9,867 nucleotides of DNA from assembly GCA_018399435.1 (NCBI GenBank), contig JAGYOJ010000040.1, positions 1-9,867 of the forward strand. Reading direction: 5' to 3'. This document shows, piece by piece, positions 1 through 6,425 of this stretch. The position numbers and the translations under genes are program-made. The notes under the pieces are model-generated. The model was given only the letters and a program-made list of their open reading frames with translations, did not search any database and was not told where the DNA came from. The DNA comes from Actinomycetota bacterium. GTDB lineage: Bacteria > Actinomycetota > Humimicrobiia > Humimicrobiales > Humimicrobiaceae. How positions within the stretch are numbered: position 1 is the stretch's first letter; every line of letters begins with the position of its first letter.

Positions 1-286
1 TTGGATTCAAATATTTATAATCTTTAATTTTTTTCAGCACAAAACATTCAATTTTTGCGCCTGTCTTTTCTTTTTTCCCAAAAAGCCTGCACTTTATTAC
101 CTTGCTTTCATTTATAATCAGGCAATCTTTCTTTCTTAAATAATTTCCTATATTAAAAAAATAATCATGCCCTATATTCCCAGTATCTTTATCCAGGACC
201 ATCAGTTTAGAAAGGTCCCTTCTAGGCAAAGGCTTTTGAGCAATAAATTTTTTTGGAAGTTTGTAATCAAAAAAGTTTAATTTCAT
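1..286 (-). CDS. queA: QueA, S-adenosylmethionine:tRNA ribosyltransferase-isomerase (5' part only)
   Basis: This is the N-terminal 95 residues of QueA; the rest lies beyond the left edge. QueA transfers and isomerises the ribosyl group of S-adenosylmethionine onto 7-aminomethyl-7-deazaguanine in the tRNA anticodon, giving epoxyqueuosine (family knowledge). The visible part follows the family pattern closely: it opens MKLNFFDYKLPKKFIAQ, continues with PLPRRDLSKLMVLD, and then has DCLIINESKVIKCRLFGKK, equivalent to the usual DxLVxNxTRVxPARLxG block. It begins 9 bases after the ruvB stop on the same strand, so it is probably the last visible gene of the nine-gene unit. The ATG at 286-284 is fixed by family alignment, but no convincing SD site precedes it. 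Translation may depend on ribosomes arriving from ruvB. Confidence 0.92.
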   Translation of the reverse strand, partial: MKLNFFDYKLPKKFIAQKPLPRRDLSKLMVLDKDTGNIGHDYFFNIGNYLRKKDCLIINESKVIKCRLFGKKEKTGAKIECFVLKKIKDYKYLNP

Positions 287-295
287 TTTTATGGT

Positions 296-1324
296 TTAAA
301 AAAGGCTGGGTTTGTCATCTTTCTCAATTCCAAAATGCTTGTAAGCTAATTTGGTAGCCATCCTGCCCTTAGCGGTCCTTTTTATAAAGCCAAGCTGCAA
401 AAGATAAGGTTCATAAACATCTTCTATAGTATTAATTTCTTCCCCGATAGATGCTGCAATAGTCCCTACACCTACAGGCCCGCCGCTAAATTTGTTAATA
501 AGTGTTTTTAATATTTTCTTATCTATAAAATCTAGGCCTACCTTGTCTATTTCTAACTTTATAAGAGCTTTATTGGATATGCCTTCATCTATTTTACCTT
601 CTCCAAATACTAATGCATAATCCCTTACCCTCTTTAGCAGCCTGTTTGCAATTCTTGGAGTGCCGCGGCTTCTTTTTGCAATTATCCTGGCCCCCTTTTC
701 TGTTATATCCAAACCAAGTATAGACGCAGATCTTTTAATAATTTCTAATATGCTATCCTCGTCATAATAATCAAGCCTAAGGTTAACCCCAAACCTATCC
801 CTTAAAGGTGATGCAACCAGACCTATCCTTGTAGTGGCGCCAATAATAGTAAAAGGCGCAATATCTAACCTAATGGAGCGGGCTGAGGGTCCCTTGCCAA
901 TAATAATGTCTATTTTAAAGTCTTCCATTGCAGGATAAAGTATTTCTTCTACTGTCCTATTTAATCTATGTATCTCATCTATGAACAATACATCAAAATT
1001 TTCTAAATTAGTTAATATTGCCGCTAAATCCCCAGGCCTTTCGATTGCTGGTCCAGAGGTTATCCTAAAGTTTACCCCTAACTCATTTGCAATAATTTCT
1101 GCCAGGCATGTTTTGCCCAAGCCTGGAGGCCCGGATAATATAACATGGTCTAAAGGCTTTTTTCTTTTTTTTGCTGAATGGATAAAAACAAGCAAATTGT
1201 CCTTTACCTTATCCTGGCCTATAAACTCGCCTGTCATCTTTGGCCTCAAGCTTTTATCAAGCTCTACATCATCTTTTATGTGTTTCGGGCTTACATCGCT
1301 TTCTTTTCTTAAATTATTGCTAAT
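296..1324 (-). CDS. ruvB: RuvB, Holliday junction branch-migration ATPase, probable ATT start
   Basis: RuvB is the AAA+ motor that, with RuvA, drives branch migration of Holliday junctions in the cytoplasm. In 342-residue numbering the sequence shows Walker A GPPGLGKT (65-72), Walker B DEIH (116-119), sensor 1 ATTR (163-166), the arginine-finger block SPLRDRFG (about 172-179), sensor 2 GTPRIANRLL, and a C-terminal winged helix ending in GRMAT. The first NTG in frame is a TTG at 1249, which would give 317 aa and remove the family's N-terminal segment. Reading upstream without a stop gives codons for DDVELDKSLRPK, as in other RuvB proteins, back to an ATT at 1324-1322. That codon lies 8 bases after a perfect AGGAGG. 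The ruvA stop is 3 bases upstream. Family identity is certain; the ATT start is an inference from SD position and conservation. Confidence 0.93.
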   Translation of the reverse strand: MSNNLRKESDVSPKHIKDDVELDKSLRPKMTGEFIGQDKVKDNLLVFIHSAKKRKKPLDHVILSGPPGLGKTCLAEIIANELGVNFRITSGPAIERPGDLAAILTNLENFDVLFIDEIHRLNRTVEEILYPAMEDFKIDIIIGKGPSARSIRLDIAPFTIIGATTRIGLVASPLRDRFGVNLRLDYYDEDSILEIIKRSASILGLDITEKGARIIAKRSRGTPRIANRLLKRVRDYALVFGEGKIDEGISNKALIKLEIDKVGLDFIDKKILKTLINKFSGGPVGVGTIAASIGEEINTIEDVYEPYLLQLGFIKRTAKGRMATKLAYKHFGIEKDDKPSLF

Positions 1325-1327
1325 TTT

Positions 1328-1915
1328 TTAAACCTCCTTTAATGCTTTCTTTAAAATGTCTTCTATTTTATTTGATTTAATATAATTAATATCCAAACTC
1401 TTTAATGCTTTATTTATCTCCTGGTTGCTGTACCCTAAAGAATTTAAAGCTTGCCTTACTTCAACAATTTTTTTATCTTTAAATATTTCACCGCTTATTA
1501 CAAGGTCCCTATATGCACTAAATTTTTCACATAATTCTAAAATTATCCTATCAGCAAGTTTCTTACCTATTCCTGAAACCCTTTTTAGCAGTTCAACTTC
1601 CCTGTTCGCTATTATATTTTTTACCTCATTAACAGAATATAGTGAAAATATGCTTAATGCAATTCTTATTGATACCCCGCTGACATCTAATAATTGCAAA
1701 AAAACTTTTTTTTCTTCTAAGGAATCAAACCCCACCAAACTTATGCTGTCTTCCCTTAAATAAGTATATATATTAAGTTCTGCTTCGCTTCCTATATCCG
1801 GCAATTTTTCAAATGTCCTAGATGAAACAAAAATCTCAAAACCTACACCCGAGGACATAATAATTACACTCGAAGGGCTCTTTTCAACTATTTTACCCTT
1901 AATTTTAGCTATCAT
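1328..1915 (-). CDS. ruvA: RuvA, Holliday junction DNA-binding protein
   Basis: RuvA binds the four-way junction as a tetramer or octamer and loads RuvB. At 195 aa it is of normal length. The N-terminal OB-fold begins MIAKIKGKIVEK and includes the family segment TYLREDSISLVGFDS (about 51-65). Two helix-hairpin-helix motifs follow: the second, VSGIGKKLADRIILEL (113-128), is canonical, while the first, VSGVSIRIALSIFS (78-91), differs from the usual GVGPK hairpin. The C-terminal domain that contacts RuvB (EVRQALNSLGYSNQEINKALKSL, about 152-174, described here in part) is present. Its ATG overlaps the ruvC stop as ATGA, implying translational coupling, and its last codons carry the ruvB SD site. 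Confidence 0.96.
   Translation of the reverse strand: MIAKIKGKIVEKSPSSVIIMSSGVGFEIFVSSRTFEKLPDIGSEAELNIYTYLREDSISLVGFDSLEEKKVFLQLLDVSGVSIRIALSIFSLYSVNEVKNIIANREVELLKRVSGIGKKLADRIILELCEKFSAYRDLVISGEIFKDKKIVEVRQALNSLGYSNQEINKALKSLDINYIKSNKIEDILKKALKEV
1333..1338 (-). promoter_or_regulatory. SD site that positions the ruvB ATT start
   Basis: On the minus strand this reads AGGAGG and lies inside the last codons of ruvA (AAG GAG GTT TAA). An 8-base spacer leads to ATT at 1324-1322. No ATG, GTG or TTG lies in frame between this site and a TTG 25 codons further in, so the site decides the start and couples ruvB translation to the end of ruvA. Confidence 0.75.
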
Positions 1916-2418
1916 CTTATGGCATCCCTTATTTTTTTCTGTAACTTGTAATTATTAGCATGGCAAATGCATATTGCCATTGCATCCCATGCATCATCCT
2001 TATTAGGCAAATCCTTATCCCCTAAATTTAATATGTTCTTTAGCATATATTTAATTTGTTTTTTAGTAGCCCGCCCATATCCCGCAATTGCCTGTTTTAC
2101 TTGAAGCGGGGTATATTCAAAAACACCTATATCATTAATGCTGGCAGCAAGTATGCATACTCCCCGTGCCTGCCCTACTTTAATTGCTGATTTTGCATTA
2201 ATGCTGAAAAATAATTCTTCAATAGCTAAGAAATCGGGGTGGTAATCTTTAATAATTTTATCTACTGATGAAAATATTTTATTTAATCTATCTTTAATTG
2301 AATGGGTTTTTTTAGTTATTATGCAATCACAATAAATTGGCTTGAATTTATTGTTTTCTACCTCTAAAACACTGACTCCCGTGGTTGCAAGCCCTGGATC
2401 AATACCAATAATTTTCAT
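1912..2418 (-). CDS. ruvC: RuvC, Holliday junction resolvase
   Basis: RuvC is the metal-dependent dimeric endonuclease that cuts Holliday junctions symmetrically. The protein is 168 aa, typical for the family. The RNase H-like fold's four acidic catalytic positions are visible: D7 in MKIIGIDPG, E67 in LAIEELFF, and D142 and D145 in the KDDAWDAMAI block. The segment VGQARGV and the conserved TPLQVKQAIAGYGRATKKQI are also present. It lies 15 bases after yebC and overlaps ruvA by four bases, giving the compact yebC-ruvC-ruvA-ruvB order found in many bacteria. The SD is weak (AAAAAGGC about ten bases before the ATG). Confidence 0.97.
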   Translation of the reverse strand: MKIIGIDPGLATTGVSVLEVENNKFKPIYCDCIITKKTHSIKDRLNKIFSSVDKIIKDYHPDFLAIEELFFSINAKSAIKVGQARGVCILAASINDIGVFEYTPLQVKQAIAGYGRATKKQIKYMLKNILNLGDKDLPNKDDAWDAMAICICHANNYKLQKKIRDAIR

Positions 2419-2433
2419 AAGCTTTTGCCTTTT

Positions 2434-3189
2434 TTAAGAATCAATTTCATTTAATAATTCATCTGGAATATCTAAATTTGATGTCACATTCTGTGCATCA
2501 TCGTGGTCATCTAATTTATTAATTAATTTTAAAGCTTTTGAGGCTTCCTCTTTTGACAAATTAATAGTAGATTTTGGGAGCATTTCTATTCCGCTAGATT
2601 CGATCTTTATTTTCTGATTTTCCAGATATTTTTTAACTTCCATAAAATCAGTAGGGTCAGTTTTTACAATATATTTTTTATCTTCTTCTTCAATATCTTC
2701 AGCACCTGCATCTATGGCATTTAACATAAATTCATCCTCATCTTCAATGCTGGCCATATCTATAATTAATAGTCCCTTTCTTTCAAATTGCCATGCAACG
2801 CTTCCGCTCTCGCCAAGGCTTCCATTATTATTATTAAATATATTCCTTACATCTGAAGCAGTGCGGTTTTTGTTTTCAGTCATTACTTCTACCAAAATAG
2901 CAATCCCTCCAGGTCCATAACCTTCATAGACTGCGCTTTCATAGTTAACACCTTCCAGCTCTCCCGTGCCCCTTTTTATCGCCCTTTCGATATTATCCTG
3001 GGGCATATTATATTCTTTAGCTTTCCCCAAAGCATTTGCTAAAGCTATATTATCTTTAGGGTCTCCGCTTCCGCCTTCCCTTGCTGCAACAGTTATCATT
3101 CGGCTTAACTTGCCAAACATATTTCCCCTTATTGCATCTTCCTTAGCTTTTTTATGTTTAATTGAGTGCCATTTAGAATGCCCTGACAT
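2434..3189 (-). CDS. yebC: YebC/PmpR/TACO1-family protein
   Basis: This is a 251-aa member of the YebC family. Family members are described as DNA-binding transcriptional regulators (PmpR) and, for TACO1 and some YebC proteins, as translation factors that help ribosomes through difficult sequences; the sequence alone does not say which role applies. The diagnostic start MSGHSKWHSIKHKKAKEDA is intact, followed by FGKLSRMITVAAREGG, the NMPQDNIERAIKRGTG block, YEGYGPGGIAILVEV and the NRTASDVRNIF segment. The C-terminal third is acidic (a DIEEEDKKY stretch), as usual. Its ATG lies inside the 3' end of pdxT (17-base overlap) behind an AGAAGGAAA SD. It sits directly upstream of ruvC, the common position for this family. 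Confidence 0.95.
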   Translation of the reverse strand: MSGHSKWHSIKHKKAKEDAIRGNMFGKLSRMITVAAREGGSGDPKDNIALANALGKAKEYNMPQDNIERAIKRGTGELEGVNYESAVYEGYGPGGIAILVEVMTENKNRTASDVRNIFNNNNGSLGESGSVAWQFERKGLLIIDMASIEDEDEFMLNAIDAGAEDIEEEDKKYIVKTDPTDFMEVKKYLENQKIKIESSGIEMLPKSTINLSKEEASKALKLINKLDDHDDAQNVTSNLDIPDELLNEIDS

Positions 3190-3790
3190 TTTCCTTCTCC
3201 CTCTTTTTTTTGAGATTGTTAACCATGCTTAAAAAATACTCATGTATACGAATGTCATTTCCAAGCTCTGGGTGAAAAGAGCTTATAATTACATTTTCTT
3301 GCCTAGCCAATACAATTTCATTTTTCGCTTTTGCAAGCACTTCAACATTTTCTCCTATTTCTAATATTTTAGGAGCCCTGATAAAAATAGCCTTAAATTT
3401 ATCTTTTTTCAGGTTATTTAATTTTAAGTCAATATACTCTTCAAAACTATCAATTTGCCTGCCATATGCATTCCTTTGCACAGTCGCGTCTATAAAGCCT
3501 AAACCAAACTCTTCCCCCACAACTTTTTTTGCCAGCATTATCATTCCAGCGCAAGTGCCGAAAATAGGCTTGCCCATATCATTAAACCTATCTAAAGCAT
3601 TAATGAAATTATATTTAATTAGCAGCTTATTAATAGTAGTGCTTTCGCCTCCAGGTATTATAAGGGCCTCAATTCCATCTAGCTGGGCTGGAAGCCTAAT
3701 GTCAATACCTTTTACCCCGCATTTACCTATTGCCTTAATATGCTCCCTGAAATCTCCCTGGAGCGCAAGCACACCTATCCTTTTAACCAT
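3173..3790 (-). CDS. pdxT: PdxT, glutaminase subunit of pyridoxal 5'-phosphate synthase
   Basis: PdxT hydrolyses glutamine and channels ammonia to PdxS in the deoxyxylulose-independent route to pyridoxal 5'-phosphate. At 205 aa it is a class I glutamine amidotransferase with the triad visible: C80 in GTCAGM, and H173 and E175 in SFHPEL. The oxyanion and substrate loop PGGESTT (46-52) and the opening RIGVLALQGDFREH are characteristic. The ATG follows the pdxS stop by one base and has a GAGG-type SD within the pdxS 3' end, consistent with coupled production of partner subunits. The C-terminal tail is lysine- and glutamate-rich (KKKREKENVRAF) and extends through the overlap with yebC. Confidence 0.97.
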   Translation of the reverse strand: MVKRIGVLALQGDFREHIKAIGKCGVKGIDIRLPAQLDGIEALIIPGGESTTINKLLIKYNFINALDRFNDMGKPIFGTCAGMIMLAKKVVGEEFGLGFIDATVQRNAYGRQIDSFEEYIDLKLNNLKKDKFKAIFIRAPKILEIGENVEVLAKAKNEIVLARQENVIISSFHPELGNDIRIHEYFLSMVNNLKKKREKENVRAF

Positions 3791-3791
3791 T

Positions 3792-4673
3792 TTACCAACC
3801 TCTATTTTGTATTATGTCTTTTTCTTCCATGCTGGATACAGAAATTCCAACCATAGCAGTTCCAATTCCTTTAGACACTTTAGCAACTACATCTGGATTA
3901 TTGTAATGGGTAGTTGCCTCCACAATTGCCTGGGCGGTTTTTTCAGGATTTTCAGATTTAAATATGCCAGAACCTACAAAAACTCCATCAGCCCCTAATT
4001 GCATTATCATGGAAGCATCTGCCGGGGTAGAAATTCCACCAGCTGAAAAGTTTACTACTGGAAGCTTCTTATTCTCATGTACATAACAAATAAGATCATA
4101 TGGGGCTCCCATTTTTTTAGCTTCAGCCATAAGCTCCTCTCTTGAAAGAGCTGCTACTTTTTTAATTTCGCCTATGATAGTTCTTAGATGCCTTACAGCA
4201 TGCACTACATCGCCAGTGCCGGCTTCTCCTTTTGTCCTTATCATTGCCGCGCCTTCGCCTATCCTTCTAAGGGCTTCACCCAAGTTAGTTGCCCCACAAA
4301 CAAAAGGAACCTTAAAATCCCATTTATTTACGTGATTAGCCTCATCTGCGGGCGTGAGAACCTCGCTTTCATCTATGTAATCTACCCCTATGGACTCAAG
4401 TATTTGCGCTTCTCCAAAATGGCCAATTCTTGCCTTAGCCATTACAGGTATAGATACCGCATCCATTATTTTTAGTATTATCTCGGGGTCAGTCATCCTG
4501 GCCACTCCTCCTGTAGCCCTTATATCTGCAGGTATTTTTTCTAGAGCCATTACAGATACTGCTCCTGCTTCTTCTGCTATTTTTGCCTGCTCCACTGAGG
4601 TGACATCCATAATAACGCCACCTTTAAGCATTTCTGCCAGTCCTGCCTTTACCTTTATTGTTCCCTTTTCCAT
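3792..4673 (-). CDS. pdxS: PdxS, pyridoxal 5'-phosphate synthase lyase subunit
   Basis: PdxS is the TIM-barrel synthase that makes pyridoxal 5'-phosphate from ribose 5-phosphate (or ribulose 5-phosphate), glyceraldehyde 3-phosphate and ammonia supplied by PdxT. It forms a dodecamer in related bacteria. At 293 aa it has the normal length. Residues with known roles in homologues are visible: D23 in GGVIMDVTS, K80 in MAKARIGH (first covalent intermediate) and K148 in IRTKGEAGTG (second lysine). Phosphate-binding loops NFSAGGISTPAD (208-219) and FVGSGIF (232-238) are intact. The ATG is preceded by AGGAGG at a 10-base spacing. It lies 18 bases after htpX and one base before pdxT. Sequence conservation is high and nothing looks damaged. 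Confidence 0.98.
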   Translation of the reverse strand: MEKGTIKVKAGLAEMLKGGVIMDVTSVEQAKIAEEAGAVSVMALEKIPADIRATGGVARMTDPEIILKIMDAVSIPVMAKARIGHFGEAQILESIGVDYIDESEVLTPADEANHVNKWDFKVPFVCGATNLGEALRRIGEGAAMIRTKGEAGTGDVVHAVRHLRTIIGEIKKVAALSREELMAEAKKMGAPYDLICYVHENKKLPVVNFSAGGISTPADASMIMQLGADGVFVGSGIFKSENPEKTAQAIVEATTHYNNPDVVAKVSKGIGTAMVGISVSSMEEKDIIQNRGW

Positions 4674-4691
4674 GTCCTAGACACCTCCTAG

Positions 4692-5624
4692 TCACACTCC
4701 TACTCCCAATGACATCTCTTCAAGCCTTTTTATCCTTTCTTCAGTAGGAGGATGAGTATTAAATAAATTTTTTAATAATGATTTTGTTTTTTTCCCAATA
4801 GGGTTTGATATAAAAAGGTGGGCGGTTGCATTATTAGCTGTTTTTACCGCGCTATTATTGCTAATTTTTCTCAATGCGCTTGCAAGTCCTGCCGGATACC
4901 TGGTTATTAAAGCACCATTGGAATCTGCTAAAAATTCCCTATTCCTGCTTACTGCAAACCTTATAATTGTAGCAATTAAAGGAGACAGCAATATAAGTAT
5001 TATGCCTATTACTAATAAAATTATAGAAAGAATTCCTCCTGACCTATTATTTGATCTCCTTCTGCCTCCAAAAATAAAGGTCCTTAACATTAAGTTGCTG
5101 ATTATGGTAATCATTCCAACAAAAACTACTATAATGGTCCCTAATAGGATATCATAATTTTTTATATGTGAAAGCTCATGAGAAACCACACCTTTTAACT
5201 CTTCGTCATTTAAATTTTCAATCAAACCCTTGGTTAAAACAATCACGCCTTTGCTGGGATTTCTTCCAGTAGCGAAAGCATTCATTCCCCTGTCTTCAAT
5301 TACATAAATCTTTGGCATGGGAATTCCTGCTGAAATAGATAATCCTTCAACAATATAATATACCCTTGGATTATCATCCCTTGACAAAGGCCTTGCTCTT
5401 GTCAACTTCAACACAATTTTATCACTATTGTAATAACTTGCAAAACTAAACAATACCGCAAGTATAAAAGCAAAAATCAAAATCGCAATTGAATAATTGC
5501 TGCTAACCCCATACCTGTAATCTAGATACAAACCTACAAAGTAACCTATAGCTGCAATAAATATTAAAAATCCTCCAATTATAAAATAGGTTTTCATTCT
5601 ATTTTTCATTATATTTTCATACAA
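4692..5624 (-). CDS. htpX: HtpX-type membrane zinc metalloprotease (M48), TTG start
   Basis: HtpX is a cytoplasmic-membrane protease that degrades misfolded membrane proteins. The protein is 310 aa. It has two N-terminal hydrophobic segments (about 13-34 and 45-65), then the catalytic domain with GMNAFATGRNP (113-122) and the zinc site HELSH (149-153: H149, E150, H153) plus the third ligand E230 in NREFLAD. Two more hydrophobic segments lie at about 159-180 and 199-221. The C-terminal NTHPPTEERIKRL motif is typical. The TTG start is chosen because it lies 7 bases after GAGGTG and gives the family opening MYENIMKNRMKTYF; the next in-frame ATG is too far from the SD. It is paired with lemA upstream, a common arrangement. 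Confidence 0.95.
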   Translation of the reverse strand: MYENIMKNRMKTYFIIGGFLIFIAAIGYFVGLYLDYRYGVSSNYSIAILIFAFILAVLFSFASYYNSDKIVLKLTRARPLSRDDNPRVYYIVEGLSISAGIPMPKIYVIEDRGMNAFATGRNPSKGVIVLTKGLIENLNDEELKGVVSHELSHIKNYDILLGTIIVVFVGMITIISNLMLRTFIFGGRRRSNNRSGGILSIILLVIGIILILLSPLIATIIRFAVSRNREFLADSNGALITRYPAGLASALRKISNNSAVKTANNATAHLFISNPIGKKTKSLLKNLFNTHPPTEERIKRLEEMSLGVGV

Positions 5625-5631
5625 TTGCCCG

Positions 5632-5638
5632 CACCTCT
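5632..5638 (-). promoter_or_regulatory. SD site that positions the htpX TTG start
   Basis: On the minus strand AGAGGTG lies just after the lemA stop and 7 bases before TTG at 5624-5622. It supports TTG over the in-frame ATG five codons later and over an out-of-frame ATG that overlaps the TTG region. Confidence 0.65.
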
Positions 5639-5640
5639 TT

Positions 5641-6210
5641 TTAAAATTCTACTTTTACCGGACCCCTTGCCGTACTTTCAGTAATTTCAAAATAATCTTT
5701 TTTACTAAAATTAAACATCCTGGCAAAAAAATTGCCTGGGAAAGTTTGGATTTTAGTATTAAATTTCATTACCATGTCATTATAGAATTGCCTAGCATAT
5801 GCAATATTGCCTTCAATTCCATTTAGTTGTTCCATTAATCTTGAAAAATGCTGGTCTGCTTTAAGGTTGGGATATCTTTCAGAAATAGCAAATAGGGATT
5901 TTAGGGTATCGGTTATCTGGTTTTCTGCACCAGCTTGCTCCTGTACAGAAGTGGCCTTTATCCCAAAATTTCTAGCTTCTATAACTTTTTCCAGTGTTTC
6001 CCTTTCATGTGCTGCATAACCTTTAACTGTTTCTACTAAATTAGGTATAAGGTCATACCTTTTTCTAAGCTGCACATCAATTTGATGCCATGCATTATCC
6101 ACTTTATTTCTTATAGAAACTATTGAATTATAATAGCCAATGCCAATTAGCAATATTGCAATAGCAATAGCTGCTAAAACTACTATTAGCACGATAATAC
6201 CTGTTAACAT
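5641..6210 (-). CDS. lemA: LemA-family membrane protein
   Basis: LemA proteins are single-span, mostly alpha-helical membrane proteins of uncertain function, often encoded next to M48 proteases. This one is 189 aa, with one hydrophobic N-terminal helix at about 4-26. Next come the conserved blocks NKVDNAWHQIDVQLRKR (35-51), YDLIPNLVETVKGYAAHE (52-69) and FAISERYPNLKAD (107-119), and then the C-terminal ARQFYNDMVMKFN segment (139-151). The N-terminal span would place most of the protein on one face of the membrane; family topology suggests outside, but this is inferred. It is the first gene of the leftward unit. Its ATG has GGAGG 8 bases upstream (6219-6223), and a plausible promoter lies about 40 bases upstream. 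The gap to htpX is 16 bases. Confidence 0.95.
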   Translation of the reverse strand: MLTGIIVLIVVLAAIAIAILLIGIGYYNSIVSIRNKVDNAWHQIDVQLRKRYDLIPNLVETVKGYAAHERETLEKVIEARNFGIKATSVQEQAGAENQITDTLKSLFAISERYPNLKADQHFSRLMEQLNGIEGNIAYARQFYNDMVMKFNTKIQTFPGNFFARMFNFSKKDYFEITESTARGPVKVEF

Positions 6211-6249
6211 TTAATTTTCCTCCAAAATTAAAATAATTATTCTAGATAA

Positions 6250-6279
6250 ATTATAACATAATAAAGTTAGCAAAATCAT
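6250..6279 (-). promoter_or_regulatory. Candidate leftward promoter for the lemA-htpX-pdxST-yebC-ruvCAB-queA unit
   Basis: On the minus strand a perfect TATAAT (6255-6250) is preceded by TG and one base (TGT), making an extended -10 element. A weak -35-like ATGATT (3 of 6 matches) lies 18 bases upstream at 6279-6274. Transcription would start near 6243, leaving a leader of about 33 bases with the lemA SD. This is a visual motif match only. Confidence 0.55.
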
Positions 6280-6291
6280 AGCCTTAAAAAA

Positions 6292-6311
6292 TACTTTAAG
6301 CTACTTTAACC
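6292..6311 (+). repeat. Tandem 10-bp repeat, possible operator half-sites
   Basis: TACTTTAAGC is followed at once by TACTTTAACC, the two differing at one position. The 10-bp period places both on the same face of the DNA helix. The unit contains the word ACTTTAA(C/G) that recurs in this intergenic region. Relative to the candidate leftward start near 6243 the pair lies about 50-70 bases upstream. Confidence 0.6.
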
Positions 6312-6333
6312 TCTTTATTATAATGGTTAAAGT
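6303..6333. promoter_or_regulatory. Perfect 9-bp inverted repeat, candidate operator
   Basis: ACTTTAACC (6303-6311) and GGTTAAAGT (6325-6333) are exact reverse complements separated by 13 bases. The spacer contains TATAAT on both strands (6319-6324 plus; 6322-6317 minus). The right arm ends 2 bases before the -35 element of the rightward promoter candidate. A T-run follows (6333-6338), so transcribed rightward it would also resemble a weak terminator hairpin. A regulator-binding site is preferred because the word recurs nearby in other arrangements. Confidence 0.6.
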
Positions 6334-6335
6334 TT

Positions 6336-6364
6336 TTTACACAACCTTGTTTTTGTGGTATATT
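6336..6364 (+). promoter_or_regulatory. Candidate rightward promoter for the EF-G-like unit
   Basis: TTTACA (6336-6341; 5 of 6 to TTGACA) and TATATT (6359-6364; 5 of 6 to TATAAT) are separated by 17 bases. The -10 is preceded by TG and one base (TGG, 6356-6358), an extended -10. The start would fall near 6371, giving a leader of about 55 bases that includes two further copies of the repeat word. Confidence 0.6.
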
Positions 6365-6374
6365 TTTCCCAATG

Positions 6375-6401
6375 ATTTAACCCTTTTTAAAAACTTTAAC
6401 C
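6375..6401 (+). repeat. Two further copies of the ACTTTAACC word in the leader
   Basis: A degenerate copy ATTTAACC (6375-6382) and an exact ACTTTAACC (6393-6401) lie in the same orientation about 18 bases apart. They are just downstream of the predicted rightward transcription start and before the SD at 6415-6420. A protein bound here would obstruct initiation or early elongation; this role is inferred. Confidence 0.5.
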
Positions 6402-6425
6402 GCTATTTTTTTTGGGAGGAAATTA

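Noticed and set aside
296..1249. RuvB as a 317-aa protein starting at TTG 1249
   Set aside because: The frame continues upstream with family-like sequence to a perfectly placed SD, so the short version removes conserved residues.
981..1331. Plus-strand open frame opposite ruvB
   Set aside because: It is fully antisense to the conserved AAA+ core of RuvB and resembles no protein I recognise.
3555..3998. Plus-strand open frame of 147 codons opposite pdxT and pdxS
   Set aside because: It is antisense to two strongly conserved enzymes, has no SD or family resemblance, and its composition is what the reverse of a coding strand gives.
6317..6324. TATAAT in the inverted-repeat spacer as the main promoter
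   Set aside because: No good -35 lies at the right distance on either strand (TTAAGC at best for plus). The extended -10 sites at 6250 and 6359 are better, though a minor start here is possible.
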